Assembly: GCF_024448165.1 (NCBI RefSeq)
Contig: NZ_JAMOLN010000048.1
Location: forward strand, 1-52,758
Origin: Streptomyces longispororuber
GTDB lineage: Bacteria; Actinomycetota; Actinomycetes; Streptomycetales; Streptomycetaceae
Length of the DNA stretch: 52,758 nt
Direction: 5' to 3'
In this document: piece after piece, positions 33,080-41,049 of the stretch
Position numbering within the stretch: the stretch's first letter is position 1
How the letters are laid out: every line of letters begins with the position of its first letter
Position numbers and translations under genes: made by a program
The notes under the pieces: generated by a model
Databases searched by the model: none
What the model saw: only the letters and a program-made list of their open reading frames with translations
What the model was told of the DNA's origin: nothing

Positions 33080-35755
33080 ATGGCCGACCTGCTTGCCTTC
33101 GTCCTGAGCGGGCTCGTGTCGGGCGCGCTGTACGCGCTGCTCGCCACCGGGCTCGTGCTGTCCTACTCGGCGTCCGGCCTGTTCAACTTCGCGCACGGCG
33201 CCACCGCCTACCTCTGCGCGCTCGCCTTCTACGAGCTCCACTCGGGGTTCGGCTGGCCCGCGGTGCCGACGGCGCTGCTGCTGGTCCTGGTGCTGGCTCC
33301 GCTGCTGGGCTGGGGACTCGACCGGCTGATGTTCCGGAAACTGGCCGGGGTCGGCGAGACCGCGCAGATCGTGGCGACGATCGGGCTGCTGGTCGCGCTG
33401 CCCGCGCTCGGGCTGTGGACCGTGGAGCTGCTCGACGACGCGGGCGCCCCGGTGAAGCCCGCGGAGAACCAGTTCGGACTGCCGGGGGTCGGGCCGAGCC
33501 CGGCGAAGAACTGGCAGCTGCTGGACGGCGTCGGCATCGACTCCGACCAGCTGATCACCTGGGTGGCGACGGCCGTGGTCGCGCTCGGACTCTGGATCCT
33601 GCTGCGCCACACGGCACTGGGGCTCAGGCTGCGGGCGGCCGTCGACAACCGCTCGCTCGTGGAGCTGCGCGGGATGAGCGCGGACCGGCTCTCGTCGGTG
33701 GCGTGGATGCTGTCGTCGGGCCTCGCCGGTCTGGCGGGGGTGCTCGCCACTCCCCTGCTCGGCCTGTCGTCCCACGACTTCACCCTGTTCCTGTTCGTGT
33801 CCGCGACGGCCGCCGTGCTCGGCCGGTTCCTGTCGGTCCCGCTCGCCTTCGCCGGAGGGCTCGGACTCGGCGTGCTGCAGAACCTCGTCGCGGGGTACGC
33901 CTCGTTCGCCGAGCGGATCACCGGGTTCCGTACGGCGGTGCCGTTCCTGATCCTCTTCGCCGGACTGCTGCTGCTCACGCGCCGGCAGCGCACGGCGGGC
34001 ACGGCCGCGGCGGACGCGCCGCCGGTGGACTATCTGGCGGGCCGCTCGTGGGCGCGGCGCTGGGGTCCGTGGGCGGTGGCCGGGGTCCTTCTCGCGGTCT
34101 CCTTCTACACGGTCACCACTCCCTTCTGGAGCGGGATCCTCGCCCAGGGGCTGGCGATCTCGCTGGTGTTCATGTCGTTCACCGTCGTGACCGGGCTCGG
34201 CGCGATGGTGTCGCTCGCGCAGGCCACGTTCGTGACGGGCGCCGCCCTCGTGGCGGGGCTGCTGATGAGCCACGGCTGGCCGTTCCTCGGGGCGGCGCTC
34301 GCCGGGACGTGCGCGGCGGCGGCGCTCGGCGCCCTGGTGGCGCTTCCCGCGCTGCGGCTCGGCGGCCGGTCGCTGGCGCTCGCGACGCTCGCGCTCGCCT
34401 TCCTCGCCGATCAAGTCCTCTTCCAGCTGGGCTGGTTGAGGAACGGCGACACCGGCTGGGAGATCCCCCGCGCGGTCTTCGGCCCGGTCGACCTCGGCGA
34501 CGACCGGGCGATGGGCGTGGCCATGGTCGTGCTGTGCGCGGCGGGCGTGGCGGCGCTCGGCGCGCTGCGCGGGTCGCGGGCCGGACGGGCGATGCTCGCG
34601 GTCCGCTCGGCCCCGGCCGCCGCGATGGCGTCGGGCATCTCCGTGGTCCGCACGAAGCTGCTGCTGTTCACGGTGTCGGCGGGGCTCGCCGGGTTCGGCG
34701 GTGTGATGTACGCGTCGTACAACACCCGCATCACGGCGACCGACTTCACGGCCATGACGGGGCTGATCTGGCTCGCCGTGGTGGTCGCCGCGGGGGTGCG
34801 GCGGCCGCAGTTCGCGGTGGTCGCGGGGCTCACCTTCGCGGTCGTGCCGCATCTCGTCGGCGACTACGTGACGGAGTCGGTGCAGCTCCCGGTGATCCTG
34901 TTCGGACTCGCGGGCCTCGCGCTCGCCAACGACCCGGACGGCTACTGCGCCGCGTTCTCGGTCCGCCGGCACCGGCGCAGGGCGGCCGTCGCGGCGGCCC
35001 CTTCCGAGCCGTCCGGCACGGCGCCGGAGCCGGCCGCGGCGCTCCAACTCCTCGGCGTGCACGCCGGATACGACGGAGCGCCCGTCCTCCAGGGCGTCGA
35101 CCTGACGGTCCGCCCCGGCGAGATCGTCGCGCTGCTCGGCCCGAACGGCGCCGGGAAGTCGACCGCCTGCAAGGTCGCCGCCGGACTCATGGCGCCGCTG
35201 AGCGGCCGGGTGTACGCCGCCGGCGACGACGCCACCCGGCAGGGCGCGGTGGGCCGGTCGCGGGCCGGGGTGGTGCTCGCGCCCGAGGGGCGCGGCATCT
35301 TCCCCTCGCTCACGGTCGACGAGAACCTCGCCCTCCAACTCCCGGACAGGGACGACCGGTCGGCGGTGTACGAGCGGTTCGCCGGCCTCGCCGCACGCCG
35401 TGACGTCACGGCGGGTTCGCTGTCCGGCGGCGAGCAGCAGCTGCTCGCGCTCGCGCCGCTGCTGCACCGGCCGCCGCGCGTCCTGATCGCCGACGAGCCG
35501 TCGCTCGGCCTCGCACCCCAGGTCGTGGAGGAGGTCTACCGGCTGCTCGCCGAACTCCGGGACGCGGGCACGGGGTTGCTGCTCGTCGAGGAGAAGGCGT
35601 CGGAGATCCTCGGCGTCGCGGACACCGTCGCGTATCTCGCGCAGGGCCGGGTGACCTGGTGCGGGCCGCGCGACCAGGTCGAGGCGGAGCGGCTCACGGA
35701 CGCGTACCTGGGGATCGCGGCGACCGGCGAGGTCGAGGAGGCGGGACGGTCATGA
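33080..35755 (+). CDS. Fused LivH-LivM-LivF ABC transporter subunit
   Basis: One 891-aa chain contains three normally separate subunits. Residues about 1-305 are a LivH-type permease (GLVSGALYALLATGLVLSYSASGLFNFAHGA). Residues about 335-625 are a LivM-type permease (GLGAMVSLAQATFVTGAALVAG). Residues about 660-885 are a LivF-type ATPase with Walker A GPNGAGKST (near 687), signature LSGGEQQ (near 781) and Walker B VLIADEPSLGLAP. The ATG at 33080 is 40 bases after the binding-protein stop. The stop overlaps the LivG-type start (ATGA). All catalytic motifs are intact, so the fusion looks functional rather than a sequencing artefact. Confidence 0.9.
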   Translation: MADLLAFVLSGLVSGALYALLATGLVLSYSASGLFNFAHGATAYLCALAFYELHSGFGWPAVPTALLLVLVLAPLLGWGLDRLMFRKLAGVGETAQIVATIGLLVALPALGLWTVELLDDAGAPVKPAENQFGLPGVGPSPAKNWQLLDGVGIDSDQLITWVATAVVALGLWILLRHTALGLRLRAAVDNRSLVELRGMSADRLSSVAWMLSSGLAGLAGVLATPLLGLSSHDFTLFLFVSATAAVLGRFLSVPLAFAGGLGLGVLQNLVAGYASFAERITGFRTAVPFLILFAGLLLLTRRQRTAGTAAADAPPVDYLAGRSWARRWGPWAVAGVLLAVSFYTVTTPFWSGILAQGLAISLVFMSFTVVTGLGAMVSLAQATFVTGAALVAGLLMSHGWPFLGAALAGTCAAAALGALVALPALRLGGRSLALATLALAFLADQVLFQLGWLRNGDTGWEIPRAVFGPVDLGDDRAMGVAMVVLCAAGVAALGALRGSRAGRAMLAVRSAPAAAMASGISVVRTKLLLFTVSAGLAGFGGVMYASYNTRITATDFTAMTGLIWLAVVVAAGVRRPQFAVVAGLTFAVVPHLVGDYVTESVQLPVILFGLAGLALANDPDGYCAAFSVRRHRRRAAVAAAPSEPSGTAPEPAAALQLLGVHAGYDGAPVLQGVDLTVRPGEIVALLGPNGAGKSTACKVAAGLMAPLSGRVYAAGDDATRQGAVGRSRAGVVLAPEGRGIFPSLTVDENLALQLPDRDDRSAVYERFAGLAARRDVTAGSLSGGEQQLLALAPLLHRPPRVLIADEPSLGLAPQVVEEVYRLLAELRDAGTGLLLVEEKASEILGVADTVAYLAQGRVTWCGPRDQVEAERLTDAYLGIAATGEVEEAGRS

Positions 35756-36489
35756 GCTACGTACTGGAGGCCGAGGGCGTCGTCGTGCGGTTCGGCGGCG
35801 TACGGGCCCTGGACGGGGTCGGGCTGCGGCTTGCGGCCGGCGAGGTGTGCGGGCTCATCGGCCCGAACGGCGCGGGCAAGACGACCCTCTTCGACGTCGT
35901 CTCCGGCATCCGGCGGCCCGACGCGGGCCGGGTGCTGTTCGACGGCGCCGACATCACCCGGCGCTCGCCGGTGTGGCGGGCGCGGCACGGGATGCGCCGC
36001 ACGTTCCAGCGCCAGCAGCTGTTCGGGCAGCTCACCGTCGCCGACAACCTCCTCGTCGCGCAGGAGTGGCGGCGCGGCGGCCAGGACCCCGGGCGCCGTG
36101 GCGAACTGCTCGCGGCCTGCGGCCTCGACGCGCTCGCCGGCTCCTACGCGGGAACGCTGCCGGTCGGCCGGGCCCGCATGGTGGAACTGGCACGCGCCGC
36201 CGCCGACCGGCCCCGGGTCCTGCTCCTGGACGAACCCGCGTCCGGCATGACGGCCGGGGAACGCGAACGGCTCGCGGCGGTGGTGCGCAGGCTCGCCGAG
36301 GAGGACGGCTGCGCGGTGCTGCTCGTCGAGCACAACGTGGCCTTCGTGATGGAGGTGTGCTCCCGGGTCGTGGTCCTCGATCTGGGCAGCGTGCTCGCCG
36401 AAGGGACACCGGGTGGGATACGGGCCGACGAACGGGTACGCGAGGCGTATCTCGGGACGCAGACCCCGGCACAGGGTTCACATACGTGA
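35752..36489 (+). CDS. LivG-type ABC transporter ATP-binding protein
   Basis: The product is 245 aa from the ATG at 35752, which overlaps the fused-subunit stop by four bases. It has Walker A GPNGAGKTT, the Q-loop in RRTFQRQQLF and Walker B PRVLLLDEPASGM, followed by LLVEHNVAFVMEVCSRVVVLDLG with the switch His. The signature is LPVGRAR instead of the usual LPYGxQR or LSGGQ, a mild divergence. LivG-type proteins pair with LivF-type ATPases, here the C-terminal domain of the fused subunit, so the importer has an asymmetric ATPase pair. It completes the five-component importer. Confidence 0.9.
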   Translation: MSYVLEAEGVVVRFGGVRALDGVGLRLAAGEVCGLIGPNGAGKTTLFDVVSGIRRPDAGRVLFDGADITRRSPVWRARHGMRRTFQRQQLFGQLTVADNLLVAQEWRRGGQDPGRRGELLAACGLDALAGSYAGTLPVGRARMVELARAAADRPRVLLLDEPASGMTAGERERLAAVVRRLAEEDGCAVLLVEHNVAFVMEVCSRVVVLDLGSVLAEGTPGGIRADERVREAYLGTQTPAQGSHT

Positions 36490-36592
36490 CTGAGATGCTG
36501 GTGTCGCGCCGTTCACGGCGACAGGAATGCACGTACGCCCGTGATCGTTGACCATGGGAGTACCACCCGACGACTTAAAGGACCGACACCTC

Positions 36593-37426
36593 GTGAGCAA
36601 GGTTCCCCCGATCATCCTGAACAACGGCGTCGAGATGCCCCAGCTCGGGTTCGGCGTGTGGCAGGTGCCGGACGACGAGGCTCAGAAGGCGGTCGCGACG
36701 GCCCTGGAGGCCGGGTACCGCAGCATCGACACCGCCGCGATCTACGGCAACGAAGAGGGCACGGGCAAGGCGATCGCCGCGTCCGGCGTGGCCCGCGAGG
36801 AGCTCTTCGTCACGACGAAGCTGTGGAACGCCGACCAGGGCCACGACGCCACCCTGCGCGCCTTCGACACGTCGCTCGCCAAGCTCGGCCTCGACTACGT
36901 GGACCTGTACCTGATCCACTGGCCGCTGCCGTCCAAGGACACGTACGTGGACACGTACAAGGCCTTCGAGAAGCTGTACGCGGACGGCCGCGCCAAGGCC
37001 ATCGGCGTCTCGAACTTCCTGCCGGAGCACCTGGACCGGCTGACGGACGAGACGTCGGTCATCCCGGCCGTGAACCAGATCGAGCTGCACCCGCACCTCC
37101 AGCAGCGTGTCTCCCGCGAGCGGCACGCGGAGCTGGGCATCGCGACCGAGGCCTGGTCGCCGCTCGGCCAGGGCAAGGGCCTCCTGGAGGTCCCGGCGAT
37201 CGTCGCGATCGCGCAGAAGCACGGCCGCACCCCCGCGCAGGTCGTGCTCCGCTGGCACGTCCAGCTGGGCAACGTGGTGATCCCCAAGTCCGTGACGCCT
37301 TCGCGGATCAAGGAGAACATCGACGTGTTCAGCTTTGAACTGGACACCGAGGACCTCGGCGCGATCAGCGCGCTCAACGAGGACCGTCGCATCGGCCCGG
37401 ACCCGGCCGCGTTCGACGTCGCCTGA
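36593..37426 (+). CDS. Aldo/keto reductase (AKR5-like)
   Basis: The product is 277 aa from the GTG at 36593, chosen because AAAGGA (36578-36583) lies nine bases upstream and the protein has normal family length. Starts at 36548 or 36554 would add an unconserved tail. The catalytic tetrad is visible: Asp46 and Tyr51 (SIDTAAIYGNE), Lys76 (VTTKLW) and His109 (YLIHWP). The C-terminal IPKSVTPSRIKENIDVFSF stretch binds NADPH. It resembles 2,5-diketo-D-gluconate reductase and similar carbonyl reductases. It lies 103 bases after the importer, but nothing visible ties it to that operon. Confidence 0.93.
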   Translation: MSKVPPIILNNGVEMPQLGFGVWQVPDDEAQKAVATALEAGYRSIDTAAIYGNEEGTGKAIAASGVAREELFVTTKLWNADQGHDATLRAFDTSLAKLGLDYVDLYLIHWPLPSKDTYVDTYKAFEKLYADGRAKAIGVSNFLPEHLDRLTDETSVIPAVNQIELHPHLQQRVSRERHAELGIATEAWSPLGQGKGLLEVPAIVAIAQKHGRTPAQVVLRWHVQLGNVVIPKSVTPSRIKENIDVFSFELDTEDLGAISALNEDRRIGPDPAAFDVA

Positions 37427-37449
37427 GCCCTCCGGCCCGCCCGCTCCAC

Positions 37450-37496
37450 CGAGGCCGCCGTCGCGGACACCCCCGTGTCCCGCGACGGCGGCCTCG
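37450..37496. terminator. Strong bidirectional terminator between reductase and patatin genes
   Basis: A 21-bp stem (37450-37470 with 37475-37496, with a single bulged C) closes over a CCCC loop. It sits in the 87-bp gap between the convergent genes, starting 24 bases after the reductase stop and 18 bases after the patatin stop on the other strand. Confidence 0.8.
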
Positions 37497-37513
37497 TCCG
37501 TGCCGGCCCGCCT

Positions 37514-38353
37514 TCAGCCCTTCAGGGTGCGCGCGATCGCGTCGGCGGCGCCCGTCGCCTGGGCGTGGCCGGCGCGGGCCGCGGCGGGGCGGCGGTGGTT
37601 CGCGGTCATGTCGCGGCCCATGGCGCGGCGGGCGGTACGGTCCGGGGTCAGGAGGGCGACGGCGGCGCCCCCGGCCCGTAGCGCGTCGGCCTGCCGGTGG
37701 GCGGAGCGGTGCGGGCCGACGGCGGACGGCAGCGGCGAGACGGCCAGGACGCGCCGGTACCCGCGGGCCGCGTCGAGGGGTGTGGTCTCCCGGCTGCCGC
37801 CGTCCATCCAGCGGCGCCCGGCCAGCGTCGCGGGCGGCCAGACCAGCGGGACGGCGCAACTGGCGGCGACCGCCTCGACGAGGCCGACCCCCGCCTCCCG
37901 GTCGAAGAGGGCCGTCTCCCCGGTCACCGCGTCGACCGCCGCGATCCGCAGCGGACGCCCGGGCCACTCCCGCACCCCGCGCAGCAGCGTGCGCACGGTG
38001 TCGAGGCTCTCGGCCTCCGGTACGGTCCGCGCCCGCAGCGCGGCACGGCCGAGGCGCCGTGCGGAGCGGTCGGGGTCGCGGGAGCCGAGGGCCGCCCACA
38101 GGAAGCGCACGGTCTGGGAGAGCGTGACGCCGAGCTCCACCCGGTCGTCCTCGGCGAGTTGACGCTCGTACAGTGCGCGCGGCGACTCCCCGGCCGCCAG
38201 GCGTGCTCCGAAGATCGCGCCGGCGGAGGCGCCGACGACGACCTCGGCCCGGTCGAGGTCGAGACCCGCGTCCGCCAGTCCGGCGAGCACGCCGACCAGC
38301 CAGGCGCCGCCGACCGGTCCGCCGCCGCCGAGCACCAGTGCCGTTCCGTCCAT
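37514..38353 (-). CDS. Patatin-like phospholipase
   Basis: The product is 279 aa from the ATG at 38353 with GGAAGGGG upstream. The patatin oxyanion loop is LVLGGGGPVGGAW, the nucleophile Ser lies in VVGASAGAIFGA (G-x-S-x-G), and the catalytic Asp is in WMDGGSRE (D-G-G). The Ser-Asp dyad is therefore complete. No signal peptide is present, so it is cytoplasmic. It should hydrolyse acyl esters of lipids. It diverges from a TetR regulator, and a 34-bp palindrome covers its leader, so it is probably repressed by that TetR. Confidence 0.9.
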   Translation of the reverse strand: MDGTALVLGGGGPVGGAWLVGVLAGLADAGLDLDRAEVVVGASAGAIFGARLAAGESPRALYERQLAEDDRVELGVTLSQTVRFLWAALGSRDPDRSARRLGRAALRARTVPEAESLDTVRTLLRGVREWPGRPLRIAAVDAVTGETALFDREAGVGLVEAVAASCAVPLVWPPATLAGRRWMDGGSRETTPLDAARGYRRVLAVSPLPSAVGPHRSAHRQADALRAGGAAVALLTPDRTARRAMGRDMTANHRRPAAARAGHAQATGAADAIARTLKG

Positions 38354-38365
38354 GGACCGCCCCTT

Positions 38366-38399
38366 CCAGGGAAATGGGGAGTACTCCCCGTTTCCCTGG
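38366..38399. promoter_or_regulatory. 34-bp palindrome over the patatin leader (TetR operator 1)
   Basis: The arms CCAGGGAAA and TTTCCCTGG flank a perfect GGGGAGT-ACTCCCC core, with a single mismatched pair in the whole 34 bp. The element begins 13 bases upstream of the patatin start, so a bound repressor would block its transcription. The core GGGGAGnnCTCCCC recurs at 38414-38439. Confidence 0.75.
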
Positions 38400-38413
38400 T
38401 GGACGATAGCATC

Positions 38414-38439
38414 CTTACCGGGGAGCACTCCCCGGTAAG
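38414..38439. promoter_or_regulatory. 26-bp perfect palindrome upstream of the TetR gene (TetR operator 2)
   Basis: CTTACCGGGGAG-CA-CTCCCCGGTAAG has perfect 12-bp arms around a 2-bp centre. It shares the GGGGAGnnCTCCCC core with operator 1, and the two centres are 44 bp apart. It lies 38 bases upstream of the chosen TetR start, which fits autoregulation. Confidence 0.75.
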
Positions 38440-38477
38440 ACCGGCCGGAGCGGCCGCGAAGGATGGCGGAGGACCTG

Positions 38478-39170
38478 ATGACCACCGGGGAACAGGGCGC
38501 GGCGGCCCCGCGCAGGCGCGACGCGCGCCGCAATCGGGAGCTGCTCGTCGAGGCGGCCCACGAGGTCTTCGTCGAGCAGGGCCTGGAGGCGCCGCTCGAC
38601 GTCATCGCCCGCCGGGCCGGGGTCGGCAACGCGACGCTCTACCGCCACTTCCCCGACCGGGCCGCGCTCGTCGACGCGGTCTTCCGCGATCCGCTGGGCG
38701 GCACGATGGAGGCGGGCGAGCTGGCCCGGTCGGCGCCGGACGCCTGGGCGGGTCTGACCGGCTATCTCGACGCCGTCTTCGCGGTGCTCGCCGCCGACCG
38801 CGCCGCGGGCGACCTCATGACGACGAACCTCCAGGGCATCGACGCCCTGGAGGCCGTGCACGCGCACAACCGGCGCACGATGGAACTGCTGCTGGACCGC
38901 GGCCGGTCGGAGGGCACCGTCCGGCCCGACGTCACCGCGGAGGACGTCCTCTTCGCGCTGGCCGCGCTCGGGCGCGCGGTCCCGGCGCTCACGGCCGCGG
39001 CCGCCCCCGACGCCTGGCGCCGCCCGCTGGCCCTGCTCCTCGCCGGACTGCGCGCGGCACCGGACCTGGAACCACTCCCGGACCCCGCGCTCGACGCCGG
39101 TCGACTCCAGGCGGTTCTGGGCGAGTTGGGCCCGAACCTGGCGCCCGGAACCGCCTCGCGGCGCTCCTGA
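38478..39170 (+). CDS. TetR-family transcriptional regulator
   Basis: The product is 230 aa from the ATG at 38478, chosen because GGAGG (38468-38472) lies five bases upstream. An in-frame ATG at 38463 has no equal site. The N-terminal helix-turn-helix reads ARRNRELLVEAAHEVFVEQGLEAPLDVIARRAGVGNATLYRHFPDRAALVDAVF, typical of TetR. The C-terminal ligand domain is unassigned but resembles actinobacterial drug or lipid sensors. It diverges from the patatin gene and is flanked by two matching palindromes. It ends one base before the convergent methyltransferase stop. Confidence 0.93.
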   Translation: MTTGEQGAAAPRRRDARRNRELLVEAAHEVFVEQGLEAPLDVIARRAGVGNATLYRHFPDRAALVDAVFRDPLGGTMEAGELARSAPDAWAGLTGYLDAVFAVLAADRAAGDLMTTNLQGIDALEAVHAHNRRTMELLLDRGRSEGTVRPDVTAEDVLFALAALGRAVPALTAAAAPDAWRRPLALLLAGLRAAPDLEPLPDPALDAGRLQAVLGELGPNLAPGTASRRS

Positions 39171-39171
39171 A

Positions 39172-40083
39172 CTAGCCCTTCACGGCGGTGTGCACCGTGT
39201 GCGCCGTCAGCAGGAACACGTCGTCGCGGCGGTGCAGGCTCTGCGGGTCGGCCGGGTCGAGGAGCCGGTCGAGGGTGGCGAGGTCCTCGGCGGACAGGTC
39301 GTCGGCGAACATCTCGCGGCGCCGCCCCCACAGTTCGACGACCAGCTCGCGGCCGCCCGGCGACAGCGGCGCGGGCAGGTCGAGGAGGAACGTCCGGCTG
39401 GTCGCGGCGGTCAGGCCCGCGTCCGTCAGGAGCGCCGTCCAGTTCTCCGCGTCCTCCTTGGCCCCCGGCAGGGACGACCGCATCCCGGCGAACCAGTCCT
39501 CCTCGATCGCGTCGGCGCGGGCGTGCAGCCCGGGACGGCCGATGCCGAAGTCGCGGGGCAGGCTGCGCCACGGCAGGCCGCCCTCGACGAGCGCGAGCGT
39601 ACCGCCGGGGGCGAGCCGTCCGGCGAGCGCGGCGACGGCGGCCCGCTGGTCGCCGACGTGGTGCAGGGAGCGGGCCGCCCAGATGAGGTCCGCGGACGGC
39701 AACGCGTCGATGTCGTCGGGCAGTTCGACCCGCAGCGTGCTGATCCGGTCGGCGAGGCCCTCCTCGGCGGCGCGCTCGGTGGCGCGGGCCAGCAGCGCCT
39801 CCTCGGGGTCGGCGGCGACGATCCGGGCCTCGGGGAAGGCCGCGGCCAGCTGGACCGAGACGGCCGCGGGGCCGCTGCCCGCGTCGACGATCAGGCCGGT
39901 GCCGCCGGGCCGCGCCGCGCGCAGCCAGCCGAGGGCCTCGGTGTACATGGGCGCGTAGACGGACGCGTTGCGCTCCAGGTGCGGAACCATCTCCGCCCAG
40001 TCCAGGTCGCTGTGGTCGTGGTGGTGCCCGTGCCCGCCGTGCCCGTGTCCGTCGTGTCCGTGCTGGTCGTGGCCGTGTGCCAT
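39172..40083 (-). CDS. Class I SAM-dependent methyltransferase with His-rich N terminus
   Basis: The product is 303 aa from the ATG at 40083. The first 24 residues contain 11 histidines spaced with Gly and Asp (HGHDQHGHDGHGH and on), a metal-binding-like tail. The Rossmann SAM site follows: LIVDAGSGPAAVSVQLA (motif I, near 65-80), then ARIVAADPEE and the D-I-D-A-L-P-S-A-D-L-I-W acidic region. LAPGGTLALVEGG is motif III-like. The acceptor is unknown. It diverges from the PhyH gene by 147 bases and ends one base from the TetR stop, leaving no room for a terminator between them. Confidence 0.87.
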   Translation of the reverse strand: MAHGHDQHGHDGHGHGGHGHHHDHSDLDWAEMVPHLERNASVYAPMYTEALGWLRAARPGGTGLIVDAGSGPAAVSVQLAAAFPEARIVAADPEEALLARATERAAEEGLADRISTLRVELPDDIDALPSADLIWAARSLHHVGDQRAAVAALAGRLAPGGTLALVEGGLPWRSLPRDFGIGRPGLHARADAIEEDWFAGMRSSLPGAKEDAENWTALLTDAGLTAATSRTFLLDLPAPLSPGGRELVVELWGRRREMFADDLSAEDLATLDRLLDPADPQSLHRRDDVFLLTAHTVHTAVKG

Positions 40084-40230
40084 CGGTGTGCTCGCCGCCC
40101 TTCGCGTCCGCCTTCGGTGTTCTCCCAGGGTGCGCGGCACTCCCGGTACAGGCAAGTCTTGTTGCCGCTTGAGCAAATCGGTGCGGAAAGTGTCGGGCGT
40201 CCCCGCGGCCGGCCGGACCACTCTGGGCGC

Positions 40231-41049
40231 ATGGACGACACGACTCTGGTGGAGCGGTTCCTGCGGGACGGCTTCGTGAAGCTGACGGGCGCGGTCGCGC
40301 CGCGCGTCGCCGCGGACTGTGCGCGGCTGCTGTGGCGGGAGACGGGCTGCGACCCGGACGATCCGGCGACGTGGACGCGGCCCGTGCACTGGGTGGGCGG
40401 GCTCGCGCAGGGCCCGTTCGCCGCCGCGCCCAACTCCCCCGCGCTGCACCACGCGTACGACCTGCTGGTGGGTGCGGGCCGCTGGCAGCCGCGCTACTCG
40501 CTCGGGACCTTCCCGCTGCGCTTCCCGCACGCGGAGGAGCCGGACGACGCGGGCTGGCACATCGAGGGCAGCTACCAGCCGGAGGGCGCAACCTGGCCCT
40601 TCACCAACGTCCGCTCGCGGGACCGCGCGCTGCTCATGCTGTTCCTGTTCAGCGAGGTGGGCGAGGACGACGCCCCGACGCGGATCCGGGTCGGCTCGCA
40701 CCTGGACGCGCCGCGGGTCCTCGCGCCGTACGGGGAGGAGGGGGCGAGCGGGCTGACGTTCGCGGCCGAGCTCGACGCGGCGTCCGAGCACCGGCCGCAG
40801 GCGTACGCGACGGGCTCCCCCGGCGACGTCTTCCTGTGTCATCCGTTCCTGGTGCACGCCGCGCAGCCGCACCACGGAACCCGGCCCCGCTTCCTCGCGC
40901 AGCCGCCGCTGCTGCCGGCGGCGCCGTACGAGCTGGACCGGGCGGACGGCGCGTACTCACCCGTGGAGACGGCGATCCGCCGGGGCCTGGGGCTCGACGC
41001 CCCGGCCCCGGCGGACCTCCGCGTGCGGACCGGTCAGAGCGCCGGGTAG
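40231..41049 (+). CDS. Phytanoyl-CoA dioxygenase (PhyH)-family protein
   Basis: The product is 272 aa from the ATG at 40231; no clear ribosome site is seen, so it may be leaderless. The iron facial triad is suggested by His110-x-Glu112 (GWHIEGSY) and a distal His in FLCHPFLVHAAQPHHGTRPRF, followed by an Arg for 2-oxoglutarate. Glu in place of the common Asp is tolerated in the family. It would hydroxylate a small substrate with Fe(II) and 2-oxoglutarate. The divergent methyltransferase may act on the same molecule, which would suit a small tailoring pair. Its 3' end overlaps the convergent GH6 gene by 16 bases. Confidence 0.8.
   Translation: MDDTTLVERFLRDGFVKLTGAVAPRVAADCARLLWRETGCDPDDPATWTRPVHWVGGLAQGPFAAAPNSPALHHAYDLLVGAGRWQPRYSLGTFPLRFPHAEEPDDAGWHIEGSYQPEGATWPFTNVRSRDRALLMLFLFSEVGEDDAPTRIRVGSHLDAPRVLAPYGEEGASGLTFAAELDAASEHRPQAYATGSPGDVFLCHPFLVHAAQPHHGTRPRFLAQPPLLPAAPYELDRADGAYSPVETAIRRGLGLDAPAPADLRVRTGQSAG

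Noticed and set aside
33050..35467. An 805-codon minus-strand open frame rich in Arg, Gln and Glu
   Set aside because: It is antisense to the fused ABC subunit, whose motifs are clear. The composition is that of a frame shadow.
38463..38477. Earlier ATG for the TetR gene
   Set aside because: The GGAGG at 38468-38472 fits the ATG at 38478 and lies inside the longer version.
40084..40230. CAAG-T-CTTG and TTGC-N7-GCAA dyads between methyltransferase and PhyH genes
   Set aside because: They are short and of the kind expected by chance. No matching copy elsewhere and no nearby regulator supports them.
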